Of a stretch of 64,000 bases of DNA, positions 36,730 through 46,521 are shown piece by piece. Every line of letters starts with the position of its first letter. Within the stretch, counting starts at the first letter, position 1. The notes under the pieces were generated by a model. It was not told where the DNA came from, did not search any database, and was given only the letters and a program-made list of their open reading frames with translations. Made by a program: the position numbers and the translations under genes. The DNA comes from Enterobacterales bacterium (GTDB lineage Bacteria > Pseudomonadota > Gammaproteobacteria > Enterobacterales > Enterobacteriaceae), in contig JAATFX010000035.1 in NCBI GenBank assembly GCA_015654925.1, positions 62,001 through 126,000 on the forward strand, written 5' to 3'.

Positions 36730-37401
36730 ATGAGTACCGATCAAGTTGCGTCCATTCGGAAAGGACGCGGACGTCCGAAACAATTCGACCGCGACGATGC
36801 GCTGGATAAAGCCCTGCAACTTTTCTGGCGCCATGGCTACGAAGCCACCTCCCTGGCCGATTTAGTCGAGGCCACCGGGGCCAAAGCGCCGACCCTTTAC
36901 GGTGAATTTGGCAATAAGGAAGGCTTGTTCCGCGCGGCGGCCGAACGCTATATCACCAAGTTCGCTGAACGGGGCAAGGCGCTGCTGGCCAATCCTGACT
37001 GCTCGGTAGCCCAGGCGGCCGAAGACTTTATGCGCGACACCGCGGCTATGTACACCGATAAGGATCTGCCGTCGGGCTGTTTTATTATCTGTACGTCGGC
37101 GGCGCTGTCCTCATCTTCCGATGAAGTGGCGAAAATGCTGCGTGCCCGGCATCATTTCCAGGAAAATATGCTGGCGGACTTTTTACGCACGCGCCAGAAA
37201 GCGGGAGATTTACCCGCGCAAACCCATATCCCGACCCTGGCGAAATACCTGACCTGTATCCTGCAGGGCATGTCGGTCCAGGCCCGCGACGGCGCCAGTC
37301 ATGAAGAGTTGGACGGCATCGTCTCCACGCTGATGACCGTATGGCCGGAGTTGGCGCGCATGGGCGCGGCGGCCGGTCAGAAAACCGAAACGACCGCCTG
37401 A
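36730..37401 (+). CDS. TetR/AcrR-family transcriptional regulator
   Basis: A 223-residue regulator. A basic N-terminal arm (RKGRGRPKQFDRDDAL) and the helix-turn-helix ALQLFWRHGYEATSLADLVEATGAKAPTLYGEFGNKEGLF are followed by a ligand domain with a Cys-containing GCFIICTSAALSSSS segment, as in the YdeS/ComR-like TetR group. GAGAGGATCAC before the ATG gives a clear ribosome-binding site. Divergent from the DUF1471 genes, whose upstream sites it may bind. Ligand unknown. Confidence 0.85.
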   Translation: MSTDQVASIRKGRGRPKQFDRDDALDKALQLFWRHGYEATSLADLVEATGAKAPTLYGEFGNKEGLFRAAAERYITKFAERGKALLANPDCSVAQAAEDFMRDTAAMYTDKDLPSGCFIICTSAALSSSSDEVAKMLRARHHFQENMLADFLRTRQKAGDLPAQTHIPTLAKYLTCILQGMSVQARDGASHEELDGIVSTLMTVWPELARMGAAAGQKTETTA

Positions 37402-37543
37402 TGGCCGGCCGCTATTGGGTTCCCGTCGCCCTGGGGCGAGGGCGGCGGGATCGAGTGAAAATTGATTCTGCGCAGGGTGTTTTTGCCCCGGGCCGGTATT
37501 ATAGCTTATCGAGGTCATGATTTCGTTAATTCGGGCAGGAGCC

Positions 37544-38842
37544 ATGAACCCTTTGGTCGCCGATACTCGCACTGCTATCCGTTTCCTGCTGGCCGCACGG
37601 CAAAGCGAGGTGACGGCTTTGCGGCAATTACTGCAAACCTGTGAGCTGGTGGGCGCGGTCAGCCAACTGGTGCATATGCTGCAGCGCGAACGCGGGGCCA
37701 CCAATATCTACCTCTGCTCGGATCGGCGCCTGTACGCCGATGCCATCGCGCTGCGGATCGCCGATGTGGCCGGCGCCCAGCGCGGCGTGCTGGCATTATT
37801 GGCGGAGCTTGAGACGGGGCACGCGGCGTTACCGGCGGAAAATCACCGGCTGGGCCGGGTGGCCGGCGTGTTATACGCGCTCGGTTCCCTGCCGGCGCTG
37901 CGCGACCAGGTGCGGCAGGCGGCCCTGGCGCCGGCCCAGGTTACGGCGGCTTTTAACGGTATTATCCGCGCGCTGCTGGCCCTGGTGTTTACCGCGGCGG
38001 ACACGGCGGCGGAGCCGGTTATTTCCCGCGCGCTGATCGCCATGTTTAGTTTTATGCAGGGCAAGGAGCTGGCGGGGCAGGAGCGGGCCGTCGGCGCGGC
38101 CGGGTTTGCCGCGCGCGAGTTCAACGACGGGCAGCGGCGGCAGTTGCTGGATCTGATCGAGGGGCAGGAACGGTGCTTCGACACGTTCGCCGATTTCGCC
38201 GAGCCGCCGGACCTGCAGCGCTGGCGCGATCTGTGCGGGCAAGAGCCGGGCGATTTTGAACGGCTGCGGCGGATCGCCGGCACCGGTAAAGCGCTGGCGT
38301 CTCCCGAACCGGATCGCAGCCTTGACTGGTTTGCGGTTACCACCCGGCGCATCGACGGTATGAAGACCGTCGAGGACGGGCTGGCCGCCACCCTGATGCG
38401 GCTATGCCGGGCCAGCATCGCGGCGGCCGAAGGCCACCCCGGTGGCCAGCCCGGCGACGCGCTGCTGGAGGAGCTGCTGGTGCGGCAAATCGGCGAACAG
38501 GCTGATTATACGGTGTTTATGCCCATTAACGGTCGGGAAGACGCCGCAAAACAGCGATTAAGCAGCGACGGCCTTAGCCCGGAACTGGGACGCTCGGTAG
38601 TGGCCATGGTGCGCCAGCAGTCGCGCCGGCTGCAAAACCTGGCCGATGAGCTGGCGCAAATGCATGCCACGCTAAATGAGCGTCAACGGATCGATCGGGC
38701 CAAGGCCTTGCTGATCGCCCATCGCGGGCTGAGCGAAGACGAGGCGTATAAAACCCTGCGCCGCATGGCGATGAACCAGAATAAAAAATTGATCGACGTC
38801 GCCGCCGCGCTGCTGGCGGTTGAAGAGGTATTAAAACAGTAG
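37544..38842 (+). CDS. nasR: Nitrate/nitrite-responsive antiterminator NasR
   Basis: A 432-residue RNA-binding regulator. The N-terminal NIT sensor domain (HMLQRERGATNIYLCS near residue 35; a second block FSFMQGKELAGQERAVGA near 180) senses nitrate or nitrite. The C-terminal ANTAR domain (about 365-430, RQQSRRLQNLADELAQMHATLNERQRIDRAKALLIAHRGLSEDEAYKTLRRMAM) binds leader RNA and prevents termination. ATG 37544 is preferred over 37517 because it matches the usual NasR start, although AGGAG is close to it. The target is the terminator at 38910, just before the nitrite reductase gene. Confidence 0.9.
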   Translation: MNPLVADTRTAIRFLLAARQSEVTALRQLLQTCELVGAVSQLVHMLQRERGATNIYLCSDRRLYADAIALRIADVAGAQRGVLALLAELETGHAALPAENHRLGRVAGVLYALGSLPALRDQVRQAALAPAQVTAAFNGIIRALLALVFTAADTAAEPVISRALIAMFSFMQGKELAGQERAVGAAGFAAREFNDGQRRQLLDLIEGQERCFDTFADFAEPPDLQRWRDLCGQEPGDFERLRRIAGTGKALASPEPDRSLDWFAVTTRRIDGMKTVEDGLAATLMRLCRASIAAAEGHPGGQPGDALLEELLVRQIGEQADYTVFMPINGREDAAKQRLSSDGLSPELGRSVVAMVRQQSRRLQNLADELAQMHATLNERQRIDRAKALLIAHRGLSEDEAYKTLRRMAMNQNKKLIDVAAALLAVEEVLKQ

Positions 38843-38878
38843 CGATTAACCATACATAGCTAGACCTCGGGCTGGGCC

Positions 38879-38884
38879 AATGGC
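38879..38884 (+). promoter_or_regulatory. Candidate ANTAR hexaloop in the nas leader
   Basis: AATGGC is flanked by GCC and GGC (a short 3-bp stem), with A at loop position 1 and G at position 4, as ANTAR proteins require. A matching second hexaloop could not be placed with confidence, so only half of the usual dual hairpin is seen. Confidence 0.3.
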
Positions 38885-38909
38885 GGCGCGGCGCGGGTCA
38901 CCGGATAAA

Positions 38910-38959
38910 GGCGTCCAAAAACATGCAGGAATTGCATGTTTTTGGACGCCTTTTTTTTT
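38910..38959 (+). terminator. Attenuator terminator in the nitrite reductase leader
   Basis: An 18-bp perfect stem (left arm 38910-38927, right arm 38933-38950) with the loop GGAAT is followed by nine T residues (38951-38959), 17 bases before the nitrite reductase start. Its place between nasR and a nitrogen-assimilation gene, behind a leader of about 70 bases, fits antitermination by NasR. Confidence 0.93.
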
Positions 38960-38976
38960 ATGCAAGGACTTAAGAG

Positions 38977-41925
38977 ATGAGCAAACCCGTATTAGCAGTT
39001 ATCGGCCACGGCATGGTGGCCCACTATTTTCTGGAACAATTGGTCGAGCATGATTTGCACCGGCGCTACCGGATTGTCGTATTTGGCGCCGAGAGCCGGC
39101 CCGCTTACGACCGGGTGCATTTATCGGAATATTTTGCCGGCCGCAGCGCCGAATCGCTGTCGATGGTGGAAGACGGATTCTTTGCACGCCACGGCATCGA
39201 GCTGCACAGCGCCAGCACCGTTACCGCCATCGATCGCCGGCGCAAATGCCTGACGGATAATCACGGCGCCGCCCTTGGCTACGATCGGCTGGTGCTGGCC
39301 ACCGGTTCCTACGCCTATGTCCCGCCGATCCCCGGCCATGACCGTCCGGGCTGCCTGGTATATCGCACCCTGGACGATCTGGACGCCATTGCCGCCCGGG
39401 CGCGCGATTCGCGCTCGGGGGTGGTGATCGGCGGCGGCCTGCTGGGATTGGAGGCCGCCAATGCGCTCAAGCATCTGGGCCTGGAGACCCACGTGGTGGA
39501 ATTCGCCTCCCGGCTGATGGCGGTACAGCTTGACGGCGGCGGCGCGGCGATGCTGCGTCAAAAAATCGAGGCGCTGGATGTCGTGGTGCACACCGCTAAA
39601 AACACCTTGGCGATCCTCGACGGCGAAGACGGCGGCCTGCGCCTGGACTTTGCCGACGGTACCCATCTGGCTACGGATCTGGTGCTGTTTTCCGCCGGTA
39701 TCCGCCCCCGGGATGAACTGGGCCGGGCCTGCGGCCTGCGGCTGGGCGCGCAGGGCGGGTTCGCCGTGGACGACCGCTGCGTGACTTCCGATGCCGATAT
39801 TTACGCCATCGGCGAATGCGCCGCCTGGCGCGATCGGCTGTTCGGCCTGGTAGCCCCCGGTTATCAAATGGCGCGCACCCTGGCTTCCTGCCTGGCGGAT
39901 CGGGACGCGGTCTTTACCGGCGCGGATTTAAGCACCAAGCTGAAGCTGCTTGGCGTCGAGGTGGCCTCCGTGGGGGATGCCCACGGCGCGACTCCCGGCA
40001 GCCAGAGCTACTCATGGACCGATGGTCCCGGGCAGGTGTATAAGAAAATCGTGGTCTCCGGCGATAAAAAACATTTACTGGGGGCGGTGCTGGTGGGCGA
40101 TAGCGCCGATTACAGCACGTTGCAACAAATGGTGCTTAACGATATGGCCCCGCCGGACCGGCCGGAAAGCCTGATTCTTCCTGCCGGCGCCGGGGGCGCG
40201 CCGAAAGGGCTGGGGGTCGCGGCCCTGCCGGACGGGGCGCAGATCTGCTCATGCCATAACGTCAGCAAAGGAGATATCCGCGCGGCGGTGGCGGCGGGCG
40301 CGGTCGACCTGGCGGCGGTCAAAGCCTGCACCAAGGCCGGTACCGGCTGCGGCGGCTGCGTGCCGCTGGTCAAGCAGGTGATGGAGTACGAGTTGTCGCA
40401 ACTGGGCGTGGAGGTGAAAAAAGATGTCTGCGAGCATTTCGCCTACTCCCGCCAGGAGCTGTATCACCTGATTAGGGTGAATAATATCCGCACCTTTGAA
40501 CAGTTGATTGCCCAACACGGCCACGGGCTGGGATGCGAGATCTGCAAGCCGCTGGCCGCTTCCCTGCTGGCGTCCTGCTGGAATGACTATGTGCTGCGGC
40601 CCGAGCATTTGCCGCTGCAGGATACCAACGATCGGTTCTTGGCCAATATCCAGAAAGACGGCACCTATTCGGTGGTGCCGCGCATGCCCGCCGGGGAAGT
40701 CACCGCCGCGGGGCTTATCGCCATCGGCCAGGTGGCCGCGCGCTATAACCTCTATACCAAGGTCACCGGCGGACAACGCATCGCCCTGTTCGGCGCCCGT
40801 ATGGAGCAACTGCCGGTTATCTGGCGCGAGTTGGTGGACGCCGGCTTCGAAACCGGGCACGCCTATGGCAAATCCCTGCGCACCGTCAAATCCTGCGTCG
40901 GCTCGACCTGGTGCCGCTTTGGCGTGCAAGACTCCACCGGTCTGGCGGTCAGGCTGGAGAACCGCTACAAAGGGCTGCGTTCGCCGCATAAATTCAAAAT
41001 GGGCGTTTCCGGCTGTACCCGCGAGTGCGCCGAAGCGCAGGGCAAGGATATCGGGGTGATTGCCACCGACAAGGGCTGGAATCTCTATGTGTGCGGCAAC
41101 GGCGGCATGAAGCCGCGCCACGCCGACCTGCTGGCCACCGATCTGGATGCCGATACGCTGATCGCCCTGATCGACCGCCTGCTGATGTTTTATATCCGCA
41201 CCGCCGATCGGCTGCAACGCACCAGCACCTGGCTGGATAACCTGGAAGGCGGCCTTGAGTACCTGCGCCGGGTGATTATCGATGACCAACTGGGGATCTG
41301 CGCCGAGCTGGAGCGGGAAATGCAGTCGGTGGTGGCGAGTTATCAATGCGAATGGCATACCGCCCTGGCGGATAAAGACCGGCTGCCGCTGTTTCGCGCC
41401 TATCTCAACAGCGATCGGCCCGATGAAGCGGTGGTGATGGTGCCGCAGCGCCAGCAGGTGCGCCCGGCCACGGCCGCGGAAAAAACGCTGCCGGCGGCTT
41501 CCATGGTGCCGGCGGCGCAAACCGGAAGCTGGCTGCCGGTGTGCGATTTGGCGGCGATTCCGGCCAACGCCGGCATGGCCGCCAGGCTGGGGGAGCGGCA
41601 AATCGCGCTGTTCTATTTACCAGATAACGGCGGGTTACCAGATAACGGCGGGCTACCCGGGCAAGGCGGCCGGGTGTTTGCGTTATCCAACCTGGAGACG
41701 GGCAGCGGCGCCAACGTATTGGCCCGCGGGCTGGTGGGGGACGTGGGCGGCGAAGCGGTGGTGATTTCGCCGCTGTATAAAAAGCATTTCCGCCTGCGCG
41801 ACGGGGTGTGCCTGGACGATGCCGGCCTGTCGGTGCCGGCCTGGCCGGTGGAAGTGCGCCAGGGCCGGGTCTGGGTCGCCACCAGCCCGCTGACGGCGCG
41901 GGAACCGGTGGCCGAACTCGATTAA
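38977..41925 (+). CDS. nasB: Assimilatory nitrite reductase, NirB-NirD fusion (NasB-type)
   Basis: A 982-residue cytoplasmic enzyme that reduces nitrite to ammonia with NAD(P)H. Order of domains: FAD/NADH-dependent reductase (1-400), BFD-like [2Fe-2S] domain (CSCHNVSKGD ... CTKAGTGCGGC, about 425-470), and a nitrite/sulfite reductase domain with the sirohaem/[4Fe-4S] ligands CVGSTWC and CTRECAEAQ (about 640-690). The last 120 residues form a NirD-like Rieske fold (WLPVCDLAAIP ... VVISPLYKKHFRLRDG) without cluster-binding Cys/His. An in-frame 18-bp repeat gives LPDNGGLPDNGG within this last domain. It follows nasR and the attenuator; no nitrate reductase or nitrate transporter gene is present here. 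Confidence 0.9.
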   Translation: MSKPVLAVIGHGMVAHYFLEQLVEHDLHRRYRIVVFGAESRPAYDRVHLSEYFAGRSAESLSMVEDGFFARHGIELHSASTVTAIDRRRKCLTDNHGAALGYDRLVLATGSYAYVPPIPGHDRPGCLVYRTLDDLDAIAARARDSRSGVVIGGGLLGLEAANALKHLGLETHVVEFASRLMAVQLDGGGAAMLRQKIEALDVVVHTAKNTLAILDGEDGGLRLDFADGTHLATDLVLFSAGIRPRDELGRACGLRLGAQGGFAVDDRCVTSDADIYAIGECAAWRDRLFGLVAPGYQMARTLASCLADRDAVFTGADLSTKLKLLGVEVASVGDAHGATPGSQSYSWTDGPGQVYKKIVVSGDKKHLLGAVLVGDSADYSTLQQMVLNDMAPPDRPESLILPAGAGGAPKGLGVAALPDGAQICSCHNVSKGDIRAAVAAGAVDLAAVKACTKAGTGCGGCVPLVKQVMEYELSQLGVEVKKDVCEHFAYSRQELYHLIRVNNIRTFEQLIAQHGHGLGCEICKPLAASLLASCWNDYVLRPEHLPLQDTNDRFLANIQKDGTYSVVPRMPAGEVTAAGLIAIGQVAARYNLYTKVTGGQRIALFGARMEQLPVIWRELVDAGFETGHAYGKSLRTVKSCVGSTWCRFGVQDSTGLAVRLENRYKGLRSPHKFKMGVSGCTRECAEAQGKDIGVIATDKGWNLYVCGNGGMKPRHADLLATDLDADTLIALIDRLLMFYIRTADRLQRTSTWLDNLEGGLEYLRRVIIDDQLGICAELEREMQSVVASYQCEWHTALADKDRLPLFRAYLNSDRPDEAVVMVPQRQQVRPATAAEKTLPAASMVPAAQTGSWLPVCDLAAIPANAGMAARLGERQIALFYLPDNGGLPDNGGLPGQGGRVFALSNLETGSGANVLARGLVGDVGGEAVVISPLYKKHFRLRDGVCLDDAGLSVPAWPVEVRQGRVWVATSPLTAREPVAELD
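41617..41670 (+). repeat. 18-bp tandem repeat in the NirD-like domain
   Basis: TTACCAGATAACGGCGGG occurs twice back to back (41617-41634, 41635-41652), followed by a degenerate third copy (41653-41670). It keeps frame and encodes L-P-D-N-G-G units. Confidence 0.85.
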
Positions 41926-41964
41926 AGCGCCCCCGGGGGGATGGGCAACGCCCGGCCGCGGCGC

Positions 41965-43365
41965 TTAGCGGCCGTCGTTATGCCAGCCGCCGCCCAGGGC
42001 GACAATCAGCTGCACGCTGGCCGTCCATTGGGTGCTGCGCAGCGACAGCAGGTTTTGCTGCTGGGACAGGCTGGTGTTCTGGGTGGTGGCCACGTCCAGG
42101 TAATCAATCATCCCGGCCTGGTACTGGTTGAGGGTAACGCGGGCGGACTCCTGGGCGGACTCGGCGGCGCGCTGCTGCGCGGCGGTTTCCGCCTCCAGGG
42201 TGGACAGCTCGACCAGATAGTTTTCCACCTCCTGGAAGGCCTCAAGCACGCTCTGGCGGTAGCTGGCGACGCTGGCGTCGTAGCTGGCCCTGGCCTGCTC
42301 CACGCCGGCCTTGGTGGCGCCGAAGTCCAATAGCGTCCCGCTCAGCTCCGGTCCCAGCGACCATACCCGGTTCGGCATGGAGATCAGATTATGCAGCACC
42401 GAACTCTGGAAGCCGCCGCTGGCGCTCAGGGTCAAATCCGGATAATAGGCCGCCTGGGCCACGCCCACGGCGGCATTGGCCGCGGCGACATTACGTTCCG
42501 CATAAGCGATATCGGGACGACGCTGCAATAATTGCGCGGGCAGTTCCACCGGAATTTGCGGCAAGGTGGCGATAAGCGGAGCGGGGGGCAGGCTGAACTG
42601 GGCCGGGGGCCGGCCAATCAGCACCGCCACGGCGTGCTCCAACTGGGCCCGCTGCCATTGCAAATCCAATGAGGAAGCCTTGGTGCTTTCCAACTGGGTT
42701 TGCGCCTGGGCCAGGGTGGCGCGCGATTCGCTCCCGACCCGGTATTTATTTTCAATGACATTGAGGTAGCGCTGATAGGCGTCAACGCTTTGCTGATATA
42801 ACGCGATTTGCTGATCCATCACCCGCAGTTGAAAGTAAGCCTGCGCCAGTTCGGACTGGGCGCTGAGGGTAATATTGGCCAGCTCGGCCGCGCTGGCCTG
42901 GGCGCTGGCCTGGTTTTCCTCCAGGGTACGGCGCAGTTTTCCCCAAATATCCAGCTCCCAGCTGGCGCTGACCTGGGCTTCATGGGTATTGCCCACCGTA
43001 CTGCGGTTGCCGCTGCGGGTGGTGTCCGCGGTGCCGGCAACGGTGGGATAAAGGTTAGACCGCGCGGCCGAGGTGAGCGCGCGCGCCTGACGGTACAGGG
43101 CTTCATATTGCGCCACGTTCTGGTTGGAGATTTTAACCTGGCTGAGCAACGCGGAGAGCGTGGGGTCACGGTAGACGGCCCACCACTCACCCTTGCCCAA
43201 CTGGTCCTGCGGCATCGCCTGCGTCCAGCCTTTCGCCTGCTTAAACCCGGCCGGCACCACCGTGGTCGGGCGCTGGTAGTCCGGTCCCACCATACAGCCG
43301 GCGAGCATCAGCGCCAGCGCCAGGGAGAGCAGACTCAGGGTGAAATGTCTGGATATCATTATCAT
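41965..43365 (-). CDS. Outer membrane efflux lipoprotein (OpmB/NodT-like)
   Basis: A 466-residue outer-membrane channel of the RND outer membrane factor family. The signal peptide ends in the lipobox L-A-G-C. MVGPDYQRPTTVVP is the standard mature start, and repeated TolC-type helices (for example AELANITLSAQSELAQAYFQLR and its equivalent in the second half) follow. It is the last gene of a leftward mdtABC-like operon. Start uncertain: ATG 43365 is chosen, with TTG 43383 and ATG 43359 as alternatives and no clear ribosome-binding site. Confidence 0.87.
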   Translation of the reverse strand: MIMISRHFTLSLLSLALALMLAGCMVGPDYQRPTTVVPAGFKQAKGWTQAMPQDQLGKGEWWAVYRDPTLSALLSQVKISNQNVAQYEALYRQARALTSAARSNLYPTVAGTADTTRSGNRSTVGNTHEAQVSASWELDIWGKLRRTLEENQASAQASAAELANITLSAQSELAQAYFQLRVMDQQIALYQQSVDAYQRYLNVIENKYRVGSESRATLAQAQTQLESTKASSLDLQWQRAQLEHAVAVLIGRPPAQFSLPPAPLIATLPQIPVELPAQLLQRRPDIAYAERNVAAANAAVGVAQAAYYPDLTLSASGGFQSSVLHNLISMPNRVWSLGPELSGTLLDFGATKAGVEQARASYDASVASYRQSVLEAFQEVENYLVELSTLEAETAAQQRAAESAQESARVTLNQYQAGMIDYLDVATTQNTSLSQQQNLLSLRSTQWTASVQLIVALGGGWHNDGR

Positions 43366-43407
43366 AAGTTCGCTGTGTATCAATTCGCTGTAAAAGTTAA
43401 TGGGGGA

Positions 43408-46400
43408 TTAGCGGGTTTCAGGCCGCGCCGGATTTCCGTAACGCTGCCAGGCGCGCCGGCTGGAGCGGCTCAGGCGATCGAGATACAGATAAACCACCGG
43501 GGTAGTGAACAGTGTCAGCAACTGGCTTAGCGCCAGTCCGCCGGCAATGGCCATTCCCAGCGGACTGCGCAAATCCGCGTCGCCGCCGCTGCCCAGCGCC
43601 AGCGGCAGGGCGCCGAAAAACGCCGCCAGCGTGGTCATCATTATCGGGCGAAAGCGCATCAGGCAGGCTTGGGTAATGGCCTGCTGCGGGCTGAGTCCCT
43701 GCTTGCGCTCCGCCGCCAGCGCGAAATCGATCATCATAATGGCATTTTTCTTGACGATGCCGATTAACAGCAAAATGCCGATCAGGGCGATGACCGTAAG
43801 CTGGGTGTCGGTGATAATCAGCAGCAACAGCGCGCCCAGCCCGGCGGACGGCAGGGTGGACAGAATGGTCAGCGGGTGGATATAACTTTCATAGAGCACC
43901 CCCAGCACGATATAGACCGCCGCCAGCGCCGCGAGTATCAGCCACGGCATGCTGGCGGTCAGGGAGGCGAAAGCCTTGGCGGTGCCCTGGAAACCCGCCT
44001 GGATGGTGGTCGGCAAACCGATTTGCGCCATGGCGGTTTTAATCAGTTGCTGCGCCTGCTCAAGGGACACGCCGTCCGCCAGGTTAAAGGCCACGGTGCT
44101 GGTGGCGGATTGGCCCTGGTGCGCCACCGACAGGGACGCGTTGGCGCCGCTGAAGCTGGCAAAGGCGGCGATGGGGATCTGTTGGCCCGCCTCGTTTACC
44201 ACCAGCAGATCGTTGAGGATCGCCGGGTCGCCGGTGAAATCGTCGCTCAGGGTCATCACTACGTGATACTGATTCAGGGTCTTGTACCGGGTGGCGATTT
44301 GCCGCTGGCTAAAGGCGTTGTTGAGCAGGGTATCGAGCATCTTGACATTGACCCCCAGCCGGGTGGCTTTGTCGCGGTCGATATTAAGCATCACTTCCTG
44401 GCCGCCGGTTTGGGAATCAGCGTCCACGCCGGTCAGTTGCGGTATTTTTTCCAGCGCGGCTTTTACTTTCGGCGTCCAGATGCGCAGGGTGTCCAAATCA
44501 TCGGCCTGCAGGCTGTATTGATATAGCGCATTGGCGCTGCGTCCGCCGATATGCAGATCCTGGGCCGGCATTAAAAATAGCTGGATGCCTGGCTGGTTCA
44601 GCCCTTTGGCGGTCAGCCGGTTGGCCACCTGCGCCGCGTTGGCGTCGCGCTGCGAAAAGTCCTTCAGATGGACAAAAAAATTGGCGGTATTGCGCGAGCC
44701 GAACCCGCCGCTGCCCATGGAGGACAATACCCCGTCCACCGCCGGGTCCTGCTGGATCAGCCTGGAAAATTCTTCCACTTTGGGCTTCATCGCCTGGAAC
44801 GACACGTTCTGGTCGGCGCGCAGCATGCCCATAAGCAGGCCGGTATCCTGGTTGGGGAAAAAACCCTTTTGCACCACGGTATACAGAAAAATATTGAGCA
44901 TCACCGTCAGCAGCAGGCTGAACAGCGTTAGCCGCTGGTGCCGCATCACCCAGGCCAGCGCGATGGCATAACCGGCCAGCAGCCTGGCCAGGGCGCGTTC
45001 AATCAGCTCATAAAACCGGTTCGGCCTGCGGGTGACCGGCGCTTTGCGCCGCAGCAGCCGCGAACATAACATCGGCGTCAGGCTCAGGGAAACCAACATG
45101 GAAATCAGCAGCGAGACGGTCAGCGTCACCGCGAATTCTCGGAACAGGCGGCCGACAATGCTGCCCATCAGCAGGATGGGAATAAAGACCGCCACCAACG
45201 ACAGCGTCATGGCCAGCACCGTAAAGCTCACTTCCTGCGCGCCTTTGAGCGAGGCCCGCACCGGCCCCATGCCCTCTTCGATATACCGGGTGATATTCTC
45301 CAGCACCACAATGGCGTCATCCACCACAAAGCCGGTACAGATAATCAGCGCCATCAGCGACAGGTTATCCAGGCTGTAGCCGAGCAGGTACATCACCGCA
45401 CAGGTGCCGATAATCGATACCGGCAACGCCAGGGCCGGGATAATCACCGCCTGCGCATTGCGCAGGAAAATAAACACCACGCCGATCACCAGGGCGATGG
45501 CGATCAGCAGCGTCTCTTCGGTATCGCGCAGCGAGGCGCGGATATTCGGCGATCGATCGACCACCATATGCAAACCGACGTCGCCGGGCAGGGTGGCGGC
45601 CAGGGCCGGCAGGCGCGCCTTGATGGCGTCGATGGTTTCCAGCATATTGGCGCCCGCCTGGCGGGTGACGCCAATCATGACCGCCGGGGTCTGGTTGTAA
45701 TAACCGACGTTATACTTATCTTCCACCGAGTCGTAGACGGTGGCCACATCCCCGAGCCGCACGGCGGTGCCGTTTTGGTAGCTGACGATCAGCGCCCGGT
45801 AATCGCGCGCCAGATCCAACTGGCCATTGCCGTCCACCACCCATGACTGCCGGTCCCCCTGCAATACGCCTTTGGGCAAATTGCTGGTGCTATTGGCCAC
45901 GGCGCTGCGCACGGTATCCAGGGACAGGCCGAAATGGGTAATCATCTGCGGGCGCAGATCGATGCGCACCGCCGGCAGCGAGCTGCCCACCAGCGACACC
46001 TGGCCCACCCCGGTGACCTGGGCAATCTTTTGCTGGATCTCGCTGGACGCCAGGTCATAGAGCTGCCCGCTGCTGCGGGTGGTGGAGGTTAGCGCCAGCA
46101 TGACGATCGGCGCGTCGGACGGGTTGGCTTTGCGATAGGTGGGCAGCGACGGCATGCTGGAGGGCAGCAGGCTGCGCGCGGCGTTGATGGCTGCCTGCAC
46201 GTCGCGCGCCGCGCCGTTGATATCCCGATCGAGATCAAATTGCAAAATCACATTGGTGGAGCCTTGCGAACTGCTGGACGTCATTTCGCTGATGCCGGCG
46301 ATTTGCCCCAGGGCGCGTTCCAGCGGCGTCGCCACCGTGGCGGCCATGGTTTCCGGGCTGGCGCCGGGCAGGCTGGCGCTGACCATTATCGTGGGAAAGT

Positions 46401-46521
46401 CCACCTGCGGCAGCGGCGCCACCGGCAGCAGCCGGTAGCCCAGGATGCCGAGCAGCAAAATCGCCAGCGTCAGCAGCAGCGTCGCCACCGGACGAAAAAT
46501 AAACACCCGGGAGATATTCAT
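43408..46521 (-). CDS. mdtC: RND multidrug efflux transporter subunit MdtC/MuxC
   Basis: A 1037-residue RND pump subunit. It starts [21 protein letters not shown], typical of MdtC, and the second-half block [30 protein letters not shown] is the usual RND repeat. The proton-relay Asp pair is in [17 protein letters not shown]. The Met at 46521 overlaps the mdtB stop as ATGA, which settles the start (an upstream alternative at 46551 is in mdtB). It forms a heteromultimer with MdtB. Confidence 0.92.
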   Translation of the reverse strand: MNISRVFIFRPVATLLLTLAILLLGILGYRLLPVAPLPQVDFPTIMVSASLPGASPETMAATVATPLERALGQIAGISEMTSSSSQGSTNVILQFDLDRDINGAARDVQAAINAARSLLPSSMPSLPTYRKANPSDAPIVMLALTSTTRSSGQLYDLASSEIQQKIAQVTGVGQVSLVGSSLPAVRIDLRPQMITHFGLSLDTVRSAVANSTSNLPKGVLQGDRQSWVVDGNGQLDLARDYRALIVSYQNGTAVRLGDVATVYDSVEDKYNVGYYNQTPAVMIGVTRQAGANMLETIDAIKARLPALAATLPGDVGLHMVVDRSPNIRASLRDTEETLLIAIALVIGVVFIFLRNAQAVIIPALALPVSIIGTCAVMYLLGYSLDNLSLMALIICTGFVVDDAIVVLENITRYIEEGMGPVRASLKGAQEVSFTVLAMTLSLVAVFIPILLMGSIVGRLFREFAVTLTVSLLISMLVSLSLTPMLCSRLLRRKAPVTRRPNRFYELIERALARLLAGYAIALAWVMRHQRLTLFSLLLTVMLNIFLYTVVQKGFFPNQDTGLLMGMLRADQNVSFQAMKPKVEEFSRLIQQDPAVDGVLSSMGSGGFGSRNTANFFVHLKDFSQRDANAAQVANRLTAKGLNQPGIQLFLMPAQDLHIGGRSANALYQYSLQADDLDTLRIWTPKVKAALEKIPQLTGVDADSQTGGQEVMLNIDRDKATRLGVNVKMLDTLLNNAFSQRQIATRYKTLNQYHVVMTLSDDFTGDPAILNDLLVVNEAGQQIPIAAFASFSGANASLSVAHQGQSATSTVAFNLADGVSLEQAQQLIKTAMAQIGLPTTIQAGFQGTAKAFASLTASMPWLILAALAAVYIVLGVLYESYIHPLTILSTLPSAGLGALLLLIITDTQLTVIALIGILLLIGIVKKNAIMMIDFALAAERKQGLSPQQAITQACLMRFRPIMMTTLAAFFGALPLALGSGGDADLRSPLGMAIAGGLALSQLLTLFTTPVVYLYLDRLSRSSRRAWQRYGNPARPETR

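Noticed and set aside
37423-37450. GC-rich inverted repeat after the TetR gene
   Set aside because: The stem has a mismatch and no T-tract follows, so a terminator call is not supported.
40249-41601. 450-codon frame antisense to the nitrite reductase gene
   Set aside because: High-GC coding DNA commonly gives long antisense frames; the sense frame has full domain motifs and this one has none. The same holds for long antisense frames in the formate dehydrogenase (31154-32182) and benE (8449-9537) genes.
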